DNA from: Lentzea aerocolonigenes
GTDB lineage: Bacteria > Actinomycetota > Actinomycetes > Mycobacteriales > Pseudonocardiaceae
Direction: 5' to 3'
Length of the DNA stretch: 64,000 bases
Assembly: GCF_000974445.1 (NCBI RefSeq)
Contig: NZ_BBOJ01000006.1
Location: forward strand, 124,001-188,000
Shown piece by piece: positions 26,409 through 34,728 of this stretch; position 1 is the first letter of the stretch, and each line of letters opens with the position of its first letter. The notes beneath the pieces are model-generated. The model made no database searches. It had not been told where the DNA came from and worked only from the letters and a program-made list of their open reading frames with translations. A program made the position numbers and the translations under genes.

Positions 26409-28978
26409 GCGTCACCGACCGCGAGACGGCCTCCCTCGCACCGTCCGAGGTCCCCGGCCGGATCCTGGTGCCCTACGGGCAGGGCCGGATCCGTGGGCTC
26501 GACGCCGAAGAACTGGGCGCCCACGGCACAGCGATGGACCGTCTGGTGGCTCTCGGGCTACCCGTCGTACCGGGGCTCACCGTGCCGGCCGGCGCCTCCG
26601 CGTCGCTGTGTGAACCCGGCACCGCCGAAGCCGCTGTCGACCTGATCGAACAGCTCTCGGGGCGGCGGATCGGCGACGCCGGCCGGCCGTTGCTGCTGCG
26701 TCTGTCGGCGAGCGCCCCGATCGAGATCGCCGGACTGCCGCCCGACCTCGCCTGCCTCGGCATCACCTCCGCCGGCGCCGACGGCCTGTGCGCCGTCATC
26801 GGACGCGAGGACGCGCTGTACGAGGTGTGGGCCGGTACCGTGCGGATGATCGCCGAGTACGCCCTCGACGTACCCGGCGCGGTGCTCGACGACGCTCTCC
26901 TCGACACGCCCGAGCCGCGGGCACGGGTCGATGCGCTGCTGTCCCTGGTCACGCGGCACGGTGCACGGCCCTTCCCCGACGACCCGGCCCAGCAGCTCGC
27001 ACTGGCCGCCCGTGCCCTCCTCGTCCGGTGGGACTCACCGCGAGCGAGAAGATCGCGCAAGGCACAGCGGCTGCCCGCTGATCTGGGTATCGCCCTGCAC
27101 GTGCAGGCGCTGCGCATCGGCCCGGCGGACCACTCCGGCTACGGCACGGCGGTCAGCCGCCATCCCGAGACCGGCCGCCTCTTTCCCCACGGCTCGTTCT
27201 TCCGGGGGGTGCGCCGCAGCGCCCCACCACCGCACACCAGTGAACCGCTGGACCGGCTCGCCGGCGGAACAGCTCTCCTGGAGCATTCCCTGCTCACCCT
27301 CGAACGTCATCTGCACGCACCTGTCTCCGTCGACTTCGAGGTGCGTGACGGCGAGATCTCCCTGCTCGCCGCCGGCGCGCAACAACGGCCGCCACTACGG
27401 GCCTCGGTGTGTCTCGCCGCCGACCTGGCACGCGACGGCGCACTCGGCCCCGAGGAGGCCGTGCTCCGGATCAGCCCGGCGCAGGTGCAGGAACTGCTGC
27501 ACCCCCAACTCCGGCTGACCGGCGGCGAGGAGCTCCTGGTCAAGGGACTGCCCGCCTCCCCTGGCGCGGCGACCGGTGTGATCGTGCTGTCCAGTGAACG
27601 TGCCCTCGAACTGAGCGCGGACGGCAGCCAGGTCGTGCTCGCGGCCCACGAGACGAGCCCGGCGGACGTCCCGGGAATGCTGGCGTCCGCCGCCGTGCTG
27701 ACCGGCACCGGCGGTATCGCCTCGCATGCCGCCGTGGTGGCGCGGGGCGCCGGCAAGCCCGCGGTGTGCGGCGCCGAGGGGCTGCGCGTGGACCGGGCCG
27801 CCGGGACGGTGCGGATCGGGAACCGGGTGCTGCGCGAGGGCGACCCCGTCTCGATGGACGGCCGCACCGGCGCCGTCTACGCGGGGACGCTGAGCGTCAG
27901 TGTCGCCGGACCGCCGCCCGAACTGTCCACACTGCTGCAGTGGGCGGACGGCATGCGCCGACTGGGTGTGCGGGCCAACGCCGACAGCGCCGCGGAGGTG
28001 AGCACCGCCGTCGCCCTGGGGGCGGAGGGTGTCGGGCTGTGCCGTACGGAGCACCAGTTCCTCGGGGAGCGGCTGCCGCTGATCCGCCGGGTGATCCTGG
28101 CCGCCGACCCGGCGGCCCGCGACGAGGCGCTGTCGGCACTGGAACACGCCCAGCACCAGGACTTCAGAGCTCTCCTGGCCGCGGTCGGGAACCGTCCCGT
28201 GACCGTACGGCTGCTGGACGCCCCGCTGCACGAGTTCCTGCCGGCCCCCGGGCAGGCCGAGAACGCCGGCGAGGAGCAGCGGGCCGCCGCGCTGCGTGAG
28301 GCGAATCCGATGCTCGGGCTGCGCGGGGTGCGGCTGGCGCTGCTGCACGAGCGGCTCTACCCGGCGCAGGCCGAGGCGCTCTTCGCCGCCTGGGCGGACG
28401 TCGCCGCCACCGGAGTCCGGCCCGAGCTGGAGGTGATGATCCCGCTCGTCAGCGTGCCGGAGGAGCTCGCCGCCGCGGCCGCGTACGTGCACGGGGCCGC
28501 CGAGGCAGTCGCCGCCCGCACCGGTGTGCAGGTTCCGTACCGGTTCGGCACGATGATCGAGACCCCGCGGGCCGCACTGCTCGCCGGCGAACTCGCCGAC
28601 CACGCCGAGTTCTTCTCCTTCGGCACCAACGACCTCACCCAGCTGACCTACGGATTCTCCCGGGACGACGTCGAGCGCCAGGTGCTCGCCAACTATCAAG
28701 AGCGCGGTGTGCTGACGGCCAGCCCCTTCGCGCGGCTCGACCCGCACGGCGTGGGCGCCCTGGTCGCTCTGGCGGCCGAGCGGGCACGGAGCGTGCGGCC
28801 CGGTATCAAGCTGGGCGTGTGCGGAGAGCACGGCGGGGATCCGGAGTCGATCGCGTTCTGCGACGGCCTGGGCCTCGACTACGTCTCCTGTTCCGCGCAC
28901 CGCGTGCCCGTGGCCCGGATGGCGGCCGCGCACAGTGCCCTGCGCAAGCGGCGTGACGAGACCGGGAGCGCACGATGA
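26405..28978 (+). CDS. pyruvate phosphate dikinase-like PEP enzyme with degenerate ATP-grasp domain
   Basis: An 857-residue relative of pyruvate phosphate dikinase. The swivelling domain has the phosphohistidine site GGIASHAAVVARGAGKPAV (about 440-460). The PEP barrel is complete: GLCRTEHQF, VRLLDAPLHEF, NPMLGLRGVRL, GTMIETPRAAL, FSFGTNDLTQLTYGFSRDD and the catalytic Cys in GVCGEHGGDP. The N-terminal ATP-grasp domain keeps the overall order but has lost key residues: GGKGANL reads GAHGTAM, and the ADP-binding LQTR segment reads LAAG. It therefore probably takes phosphate from PEP onto His but cannot use ATP in the normal way. TTG start with AGGAG six bases upstream, overlapping the previous stop. 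Confidence 0.85.
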   Translation: MSVTDRETASLAPSEVPGRILVPYGQGRIRGLDAEELGAHGTAMDRLVALGLPVVPGLTVPAGASASLCEPGTAEAAVDLIEQLSGRRIGDAGRPLLLRLSASAPIEIAGLPPDLACLGITSAGADGLCAVIGREDALYEVWAGTVRMIAEYALDVPGAVLDDALLDTPEPRARVDALLSLVTRHGARPFPDDPAQQLALAARALLVRWDSPRARRSRKAQRLPADLGIALHVQALRIGPADHSGYGTAVSRHPETGRLFPHGSFFRGVRRSAPPPHTSEPLDRLAGGTALLEHSLLTLERHLHAPVSVDFEVRDGEISLLAAGAQQRPPLRASVCLAADLARDGALGPEEAVLRISPAQVQELLHPQLRLTGGEELLVKGLPASPGAATGVIVLSSERALELSADGSQVVLAAHETSPADVPGMLASAAVLTGTGGIASHAAVVARGAGKPAVCGAEGLRVDRAAGTVRIGNRVLREGDPVSMDGRTGAVYAGTLSVSVAGPPPELSTLLQWADGMRRLGVRANADSAAEVSTAVALGAEGVGLCRTEHQFLGERLPLIRRVILAADPAARDEALSALEHAQHQDFRALLAAVGNRPVTVRLLDAPLHEFLPAPGQAENAGEEQRAAALREANPMLGLRGVRLALLHERLYPAQAEALFAAWADVAATGVRPELEVMIPLVSVPEELAAAAAYVHGAAEAVAARTGVQVPYRFGTMIETPRAALLAGELADHAEFFSFGTNDLTQLTYGFSRDDVERQVLANYQERGVLTASPFARLDPHGVGALVALAAERARSVRPGIKLGVCGEHGGDPESIAFCDGLGLDYVSCSAHRVPVARMAAAHSALRKRRDETGSAR

Positions 28979-30093
28979 CGAGCACCGTGACCGACGGCAC
29001 GGCCCTGTCGGCCGGCGAACTCGACGACCTGCGCGAGACCGTGCGGTCGGTGTGCGCGGACGCCGGGGGCACCGCGGCGGTGCGCCGGCTGCCCGAGCGC
29101 TCCCCCGGCATCGACGCCGCGTTGTGGGACACCCTCGGCCGGCAGGTCGGCCTCGCCGCCCTCGGTCTGCCCGAGTCGGCGGGAGGCATCGGCGGCCTGG
29201 CCGAGATCGCCGTGGTCTGCGAGGAGTTGGGCAGGACGCTGGCACCGGTACCGCTGCTGTCCTCCACCGTGCTGGCCGGGCAGGTGCTGGCCGGGTGCGA
29301 TACGGCCGACGAGGCGCTCGCCGAGCTGGCCGGGGGCACGGTGCACGCCCTGGCGGTGGCGGCGCCCGACGGAACGTGGCGGTCCGACGCCGTGACGGTG
29401 GCCGTCTCCTGGCAGGGCGGTGTCCCGGTCCTCGACGGCACCGTGCCGTTCGTCCTCGACGGCGCCGATGCCCAGGCGCTGGTGGTGGCCGGCATCGGGG
29501 TCGACGGCGTGGACCTCTTCCTCGCCGATCCGAGCGGGCCCGGGGTCACGGTTCGCCGGGTGCCCACCCTGGACCTCAGCCGAGGCCAGGCGGTGGTCGC
29601 CTTCTCCGGCGCCAGGGTCCGGGCGCTGACCACCGGGGGCGAGGGCGCGGATGTCGTCTCCCGCGCGCTGGACGTGGCCCTGGTCGCCCTGGCCGCCGAG
29701 CAACTCGGCGGTGTGCAGGCGGCGTTGGACATGACGGTGGCCCATGTGCGGCACCGCACCCAGTTCGGCAGGGCGATCGGCAGCTTCCAGGCGGTCAAGC
29801 ACACGTGCGCCGACATGCTGCTCCAGGTCGAGTCCGCACGGTCGGCGGTGGTACGCGCGGTCCGGGCGGCCGGCTCGCCCGAGGCGCTGGCCGAAGCGGC
29901 GGCGGTCGCCCAGGCGTGGTGCTGCGAGGCCTTCGTGTCCGTCGCCGCCGAGTGCGTTCAGCTCCACGGCGGCATGGGCTTCACCTGGGAGCACGACGCG
30001 CATCTGTACTTCCGGCGTGCCCAGTCCGACGCCGTCCTGCTGGGCGACGCCGCGCATCACCGGGAACGACTGGCTGGGCTGCTGGCCTGGTGA
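28975..30093 (+). CDS. acyl-CoA dehydrogenase
   Basis: A 372-residue acyl-CoA dehydrogenase whose ATG overlaps the PPDK-like stop. The FAD-domain core is weakly conserved in the middle (DAVTVAVSWQGGVPVLDG), while the C-terminal domain is clear: LGGVQAALDMTVAHVRHRTQFGRAIGSFQAVKH and QLHGGMGFTWEHDAHLYFRRA (both cited by their ends). This C-terminal pattern is found in the shorter, divergent subunits of two-subunit enzymes such as the steroid ChsE pairs. It might partner with another dehydrogenase in the island, for instance the 404-residue protein at 23509-24723. The substrate is unknown. Confidence 0.85.
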   Translation: MTSTVTDGTALSAGELDDLRETVRSVCADAGGTAAVRRLPERSPGIDAALWDTLGRQVGLAALGLPESAGGIGGLAEIAVVCEELGRTLAPVPLLSSTVLAGQVLAGCDTADEALAELAGGTVHALAVAAPDGTWRSDAVTVAVSWQGGVPVLDGTVPFVLDGADAQALVVAGIGVDGVDLFLADPSGPGVTVRRVPTLDLSRGQAVVAFSGARVRALTTGGEGADVVSRALDVALVALAAEQLGGVQAALDMTVAHVRHRTQFGRAIGSFQAVKHTCADMLLQVESARSAVVRAVRAAGSPEALAEAAAVAQAWCCEAFVSVAAECVQLHGGMGFTWEHDAHLYFRRAQSDAVLLGDAAHHRERLAGLLAW

Positions 30094-30112
30094 CGAGGAA
30101 GGCGGGACCGTC

Positions 30113-30532
30113 ATGACCACCAGGCTCATGGCCGAGGGCCTGTTCGAGGGTGCCGATCCCCTGCGGCTCGTGGGCGCGCGATGCTCCGGATGCCACACTG
30201 TCGTCTTCCCCCGGCAAGACTCGTGTCCCCGGTGTGCCGTCGGTGCCATGTCCGCGCATGTGCTGCCGGTGCGGGGCCTGGTGTGGTCGTGGACACTCCA
30301 GGCGTTCCCGCCCAAGCCGCCGTACCGGCCGCCGTCCGGGGGCTTCCAGCCGTATCACGTGGGCTATGTGGACCTCGGTGAGGTGCTGGTCGAGGCGCGG
30401 CTGGAGGTGCCCCGCCGGCAGATGCGGATCGGGCTGCCGGTCCGGCTCACCACGATGCCCGCCTACCACGACGAGGACGGGACCGAGGTGCTGACCTTCG
30501 CGTTCCGCCCGGACCCGGAAGAGGACAGATGA
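30113..30532 (+). CDS. DUF35 Zn-ribbon/OB-fold protein
   Basis: A 139-residue protein with a zinc ribbon (ARCSGCHTVVFP and CPRCAVG, about residues 22-45) followed by an OB-fold (LVWSWTLQAFPP through LVEARLEV). DUF35 proteins bind acyl-CoA and partner with thiolase-like enzymes; in steroid side-chain degradation the DUF35 part of ChsH2 joins the aldolase Ltp2. Its stop overlaps the start of the thiolase-like gene, which supports such a pair. GCGGGAC precedes the ATG. No MaoC hydratase domain is fused or adjacent. Confidence 0.88.
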   Translation: MTTRLMAEGLFEGADPLRLVGARCSGCHTVVFPRQDSCPRCAVGAMSAHVLPVRGLVWSWTLQAFPPKPPYRPPSGGFQPYHVGYVDLGEVLVEARLEVPRRQMRIGLPVRLTTMPAYHDEDGTEVLTFAFRPDPEEDR

Positions 30533-31689
30533 CCAGGGCGAGGTCCGACGAGGTTTACGTGGTCGGCTGCGGTATGCACCCCTTCGGCCGCGACGAGACC
30601 GTCACCGGGATGGCCATGGCCGAGCGGGCCGTGCGCGAGGCGCTGGCCGACGCCGGTGTCGGCTGGGAGGACATCGGCTACGCGGCCGGCGGCTCCGACG
30701 TGTCCGGCAAGCCCGACACGCTGGTGGGCCGCCTGGGTCTGACCGGTGTGCCGTTCGTCAACGTGCAGAACGGCTGCGCGACCGGCGCCTCGACCGTGCT
30801 CGCGGTGGCCAACGCCCTCCGCGCGGGCGAGGCCTCGCTGGGCCTGGCGGTGGGCTTCGACAAGCACGAGCGGGGCGCTTTCACCGTGTCCGCGGCCCGC
30901 TACGGCCTTGGCGACTGGTACGCCGAGAGCGGCATGATGCTGACGACCCAATTCTTCGCCCTGAAGACCCGGCGGTATCTGCACGAGCACGGAGTCTCGG
31001 AACGGGCGCTGGCCATGGTCGCGGCACGGGCCTTCCGCAACGGCGCCCAGCACCCCATGGCCTGGCGGCGCAAGCCGCTCACGGAGCAGGAGATCCTCGA
31101 CTCCGCCGAGGTCAGTCCCCCGCTCACCCAGTACATGTTCTGCTCGCCAGGGCAGGGTGCGGCGGCACTGGTCCTGGCCCTCGGCGACCGCGCCTTCGAC
31201 CTGTGCGAACGTCCGGTCAGACTGGCGTCGTTGGCGCTGCGCACCCGGCGGTTCGGGTCGTTCGAGGTGTTCTCGCCCTGGCTGCCGCCGGGGCCGCACC
31301 GCAGCCCGAGTGTGGACGCCGCGGAGGCGGTCTTCCGCCGGGCCGGTCTGCGGCCGGCGGATGTGCGGGTCGCTCAGCTGCAGGACACCGACAGCGGCTC
31401 GGAGCTGATCCACCTGGCGGAGACCGGGCTCTGCGGCCACGGCGAGCAGGAGGAACTGCTGGCCGCCGGGGACACCGACGCCACGGGCCGGATCCCGGTC
31501 AACACCGACGGCGGCTGCCTGGCCGGCGGTGAGCCCGTCGGCGCCTCGGGGCTGCGCCAGTTCCACGAAGTCGTACGGCAGTTGCAGGGCCGGGCGCCGG
31601 GAGTGCAGGTACCGGGCGCTCCCCAGGTGGGCTTCACGCATGTGTACGGGGCGCCCGGTATCAGTGCGTGCGCGGTGCTGACGGTCTGA
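30529..31689 (+). CDS. thiolase-family enzyme, SCP-x/Ltp2-like (thiolase or retro-aldolase)
   Basis: A 386-residue thiolase-fold protein. The N-terminus (VYVVGCGMHPFGRDETVTG) and the nucleophile loop VQNGCATGASTVLAVANAL are typical of the lipid-transfer-type thiolases. The C-terminal region reads GGCLAGGEPVGASGLRQ and FTHVYGAPGISACAVLTV, without the usual second-half CxG pair of classical thiolases in clear form. Together with the overlapping DUF35 gene this resembles the Ltp2-DUF35 retro-aldolases that cut C-C bonds in CoA-linked side chains. A conventional thiolase role is also possible. It ends the plus-strand unit. Confidence 0.85.
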   Translation: MTRARSDEVYVVGCGMHPFGRDETVTGMAMAERAVREALADAGVGWEDIGYAAGGSDVSGKPDTLVGRLGLTGVPFVNVQNGCATGASTVLAVANALRAGEASLGLAVGFDKHERGAFTVSAARYGLGDWYAESGMMLTTQFFALKTRRYLHEHGVSERALAMVAARAFRNGAQHPMAWRRKPLTEQEILDSAEVSPPLTQYMFCSPGQGAAALVLALGDRAFDLCERPVRLASLALRTRRFGSFEVFSPWLPPGPHRSPSVDAAEAVFRRAGLRPADVRVAQLQDTDSGSELIHLAETGLCGHGEQEELLAAGDTDATGRIPVNTDGGCLAGGEPVGASGLRQFHEVVRQLQGRAPGVQVPGAPQVGFTHVYGAPGISACAVLTV

Positions 31690-31745
31690 GAGGCAGCGGA
31701 CGCAGCCGACACTGGGCGGACCCGCAGCGGGATGGGCGGTCCGGC

Positions 31746-31769
31746 CGCCCCGCGCAGCCCGAAGGGGCG
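31746..31769 (+). terminator. GC-rich hairpin after the thiolase-like gene
   Basis: CGCCCC and GGGGCG pair across a 12-base loop. It lies between the thiolase-like gene and the convergent TetR gene, with further GC-rich dyads nearby. No T-tract follows, as is common in actinobacteria. Confidence 0.4.
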
Positions 31770-31887
31770 CGGATACCCCGGCCTGGCCGGCGACGCTGCC
31801 GGAGGGCCACGAGACGACGGGTGGGCTGGTCGCGGGCCGCGAGCCGTTGCCCTGGTGAAACGCTGACCCGGTGAGCCGACGTGTGCG

Positions 31888-32541
31888 TCAGGTCTGTGCG
31901 GCGGCCGGCTTCTGGTCGGCGGCGACGATGCGCAGCGCCAACGACCTCACCGCCTCCAGCACGGCCTGGGACGGCAGTTGGGACAGCGGCCCTCCCTCGG
32001 CCCGCAGTGCCGTGACGAGCATGGTCGCACTGATCAGGGTGCGGACCGCGAGTGCCTGCGCCGCGTGCCGTGACTTGGCCGCCCGGGGGCTGCGGGTGAT
32101 GCCCTCGGGCAGATAGTCGTAGCCTCGCTGGACGTGCCGCTGTTCGAACTCGTCCCTCAGCGCCTTGACGCTGCCGCTGGCCGAGGCGACCTGTACCTGG
32201 TAGAGGCGGGCCTCGTCCGGGTTCCGCTCCACCCAGTCCCACACGGCGTCGATGACCCTCAGCAGGCCCTCCGCGTCACCCGGCTCGGACTCCGGCCGGG
32301 CCGCCTCCACGACCGCGTTCAGCTGGTCGAAGACCCGGCGCATGGCGAGTTCGAGCAGCTCCTCCTTGCCGTCGAAGTGGTAGTAGACGGCCGTGGGCAC
32401 GACTTGGGCCTCGTCGGCGATGTCCTGGATGCTGGTCTCCGCGAATCCGTTCCGGCCGAACACCCGTACGGCGGCGGTGATGATGTGCTGCCGTCGCGAG
32501 GGGCGGTGGGCAGGCTGCTTGCCGTTCTCCGTGCTGGCCAT
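31888..32541 (-). CDS. TetR-family regulator 1
   Basis: A 217-residue TetR repressor. The HTH lies at about residues 15-60 (IITAAVRVFGRNGFAETSIQDIADEA leading to VPTAVYYHFDGKEELLE, cited by ends). The C-terminal ligand domain is helical, with a conserved-looking DAVWDWVERNPDEARLYQVQ. ATG 32541 is chosen because GGGGAG lies four bases before it; 32544 is also ATG. It is divergent from a second TetR gene, and the recurring CAGTAACT motif lies between them. It probably controls the island genes in response to a CoA thioester or aromatic ligand; this is inference. Confidence 0.9.
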   Translation of the reverse strand: MASTENGKQPAHRPSRRQHIITAAVRVFGRNGFAETSIQDIADEAQVVPTAVYYHFDGKEELLELAMRRVFDQLNAVVEAARPESEPGDAEGLLRVIDAVWDWVERNPDEARLYQVQVASASGSVKALRDEFEQRHVQRGYDYLPEGITRSPRAAKSRHAAQALAVRTLISATMLVTALRAEGGPLSQLPSQAVLEAVRSLALRIVAADQKPAAAQT

Positions 32542-32596
32542 CATGCTCCCCTGCGACTGCCGTGAACCGCGTCCGCGCGTCCCGTTTACTGACCAT

Positions 32597-32611
32597 GCTA
32601 TCCAGTAACTC
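32597..32611 (+). promoter_or_regulatory. candidate operator (CAGT motif), copy 2
   Basis: GCTATCCAGTAACTC between the two divergent TetR genes. The segment GTAACTCC recurs at 32624-32631. Similar sites occur before the E1alpha gene, the second Rieske gene and at 24771. Confidence 0.45.
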
Positions 32612-32669
32612 CGACGTTGGAACGCGTAACTCCAGCTGCACAGATGACTCCAGAGCTCAAGGCTCCCGG

Positions 32670-32675
32670 CATACT
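32670..32675 (+). promoter_or_regulatory. -10-like element before a leaderless start
   Basis: CATACT ends seven bases before the ATG at 32683. No ribosome-binding site is seen, so the TetR 2 message may be leaderless. The match to the -10 consensus is partial. Confidence 0.3.
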
Positions 32676-32682
32676 TGACATC

Positions 32683-33288
32683 ATGACGACGCCCAGAACC
32701 CGCGCTGCTCACCGCCCTTCGCGCAAGCAGTGGGTGATCGAGGCGGCCACCGAGCTGTTCGCCACCCAGCCGCCGGACGAGGTGACGGTGGCCGACATCG
32801 CCGCTCGCGCGGAGATGACCTCGGCTGCGGTGTACTACCACTTCTCCTCCAAGGACCAGGTCCTGGTGGAAGGTATGCGGGTGTTCGCGGCCGCGCTGCG
32901 CGAGCAGATGGAGGCGCTCACCGAGGCCCACACTTCCGACTCCGACATCGGTCCCGCCGTCACCGCGCTGCTGGCCTGGCTGGGCGAGCACCGGTCGGCC
33001 GCCACCGTGTTCTTCGTGTCGTCGGCCGGCATGAGCCAGGACGCGGAGGCGCTGCGGCAGGAGAGCCGTACGGCGCTGGTGCGTGAACTGGTGCTGCTGA
33101 TCCGCAAGGCCCGCACGTCGGTCTCCGACGCCGAGGCGGCGGTGATCGCCCTGGGTCTGCTGGCGCTGTTGGAGACCGCGGCGATCTCGCAGGTCCGCGG
33201 TGACGACGTCTACCGCTCGCTCGGCCACCGCTCCTTCGTCCGTGAGGTCGGCCTGCTCGCCGAGCGGATCGCCGACCCGGCCACCTGA
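32683..33288 (+). CDS. TetR-family regulator 2
   Basis: A 201-residue TetR protein starting MTTPRTRAAHRPSRKQWVIE. The HTH covers about residues 15-62 (EVTVADIAARAEMTSAAVYYHF). The helical C-terminal part includes LLAWLGEHRSAATVFFVSSAG. The start at 32683 follows a -10-like hexamer with no ribosome-binding site; starts at 32644 and a TTG at 32617 would extend the N-terminus beyond the usual TetR length. It is divergent from TetR 1 and convergent with the E2 gene. Ligand and targets unknown. Confidence 0.88.
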   Translation: MTTPRTRAAHRPSRKQWVIEAATELFATQPPDEVTVADIAARAEMTSAAVYYHFSSKDQVLVEGMRVFAAALREQMEALTEAHTSDSDIGPAVTALLAWLGEHRSAATVFFVSSAGMSQDAEALRQESRTALVRELVLLIRKARTSVSDAEAAVIALGLLALLETAAISQVRGDDVYRSLGHRSFVREVGLLAERIADPAT

Positions 33289-33293
33289 GCGGA

Positions 33294-33314
33294 CCGGGGT
33301 CGCCGAGACCTCGG
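33294..33314. terminator. bidirectional hairpin between convergent genes
   Basis: CCGGGGTC and GACCTCGG pair (one G-T pair) over a five-base loop, between the stops of TetR 2 and the E2 gene. It can serve both strands. Confidence 0.5.
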
Positions 33315-33315
33315 A

Positions 33316-34728
33316 TCACACCAGCAGACGCAGGGGCTTGCGCAGCAGTTCACCGATCGTGCGCAGATATTCGGCCGCGGGTGCCCCGTCGACGGCGCGG
33401 TGGTCGAAGGTCAGGCTCAGGGTGAGCACACGCGTCCGCACAGGCCGGTCGTCCACCCACTCGACGCCGTCCTTGAGCCTGCCCACACCGAGAATCGCGA
33501 CATTTCCGGTGTTGATGACGGGCGTGAAGAAGTCGACGCCGTATCCGCCCAGCGAAGTGACCGTGAAAGTGGCGCCTTCCAGCTGAGCCGGAGAGATCCG
33601 CCCCTCGCGCGCGGCCTCCGCCAGGGCCCTCGACCGGCGGGCGATCTCGGGCAGCGGCAGTGCCTCAGCGTCCTCGATCACCGGGACCAGCAGGCCACCC
33701 GGAACGGCCACCGCGAACCCGAGGTGGATGGCGCCGAGCAGATGGATGCCGTCCTCCCGCACCGTCGCGTTGAGCAGCGGGTGCCGGCGCAGCGCCAGCG
33801 CGGCGGCCTTGAGCAGGAAGTCGTTGAGGCTGGGCACCGGCAGGTCACCGTCGGCCCACTCCTCCTTGAGCCGCTCCCGCAGGGACACCACGGCGTCCAT
33901 CCGCACTTCGTAGCCGTGTGTCAGCTGCGCCATCTCCTGGAGGCTGGCGTGCATCCGGCGGGCGATGGTGCCGCGCATCCCGGTGAGCGGGAGGACATCG
34001 CCGGCCTGGGGTTCGTCCGCAGTGCGGCGCGCGGGCGTCGGCGCGGGCGTCGGCGTGACGGCCTCGAGGTCGGCCCTGCGGATCCAGCCGCCCGGGCCGG
34101 TGCCGTTCACCTCGGAGAGATCGATGCCCCGTTCTTTCGCCAGCTTGCGCACCAGCGGCGAGGCGGAAGCGCCCGGCGGGGCCGGTGCGACGAGGCCGCC
34201 GGGGAAGGCAGCCAAGAACTCCTCGACGTCCTCGGAGATGATCCGCCCACCGGGTCCGGTGCCGCGTACCGCGGTGAGATCGACGTCGGCCGCGGCCGCC
34301 ACCCGCCGTGCGTTCGGTGAGGACAGGAGCCGGCCACCGGCGCCGCGTGGGGCGGCGCTGCCGTTGGGAGAGCTCGCCGCGCCGTTCGGGGTCGGCACCG
34401 CAGAGGCAGCGCCGACGAGCACGGGCTCCACGGCCGCGGGCCCGGCGGACATCGGCGTACCCCTTGGATCCGGTGGCTGCTCGCCCTCCGCCAGCAGCCA
34501 GCCGATGAGGGCCCCGGGCGGGACCGTGGTCCCCGCCGGAACCACGGGGTGGAAGATTCCCCCGGCCTCCGCCTCGATGTCCACGTCCACCTTGTCGGTG
34601 GCCAGCCGCAGCAGTGCGTCACCCTCGGCGACGACGGCGCCGGTGGCCACGAGCCACTCGTCGATCATGCCTTCCTGCATGGAGAGACCGATCTTCGGCA
34701 GCAGAACCTCGACCGCCACGTCGGTCAC
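33316..34728 (-). CDS. dihydrolipoamide acyltransferase (E2) of a 2-oxo acid/acetoin-type dehydrogenase complex
   Basis: A 470-residue E2 enzyme. The lipoyl domain is at about 1-80, with the lipoylated Lys in ATDKVDVDIEAEAGG. Two peripheral-subunit-binding domains follow, one at about 145-180 (SPNARRVAAAADVDLTAVRG) and one at about 200-235 (LVRKLAKERGIDLSEVNG), separated by Ala/Pro-rich linkers. The catalytic domain (about 255-470) ends with DHRAVDGAPAAEYL, the acyltransferase signature. Two binding domains are unusual; most E2s have one. GTG start overlaps the E1beta stop. It transfers an acyl group from E1 to CoA. No E3 gene is in the window. Confidence 0.92.
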   Translation of the reverse strand: MTDVAVEVLLPKIGLSMQEGMIDEWLVATGAVVAEGDALLRLATDKVDVDIEAEAGGIFHPVVPAGTTVPPGALIGWLLAEGEQPPDPRGTPMSAGPAAVEPVLVGAASAVPTPNGAASSPNGSAAPRGAGGRLLSSPNARRVAAAADVDLTAVRGTGPGGRIISEDVEEFLAAFPGGLVAPAPPGASASPLVRKLAKERGIDLSEVNGTGPGGWIRRADLEAVTPTPAPTPARRTADEPQAGDVLPLTGMRGTIARRMHASLQEMAQLTHGYEVRMDAVVSLRERLKEEWADGDLPVPSLNDFLLKAAALALRRHPLLNATVREDGIHLLGAIHLGFAVAVPGGLLVPVIEDAEALPLPEIARRSRALAEAAREGRISPAQLEGATFTVTSLGGYGVDFFTPVINTGNVAILGVGRLKDGVEWVDDRPVRTRVLTLSLTFDHRAVDGAPAAEYLRTIGELLRKPLRLLV

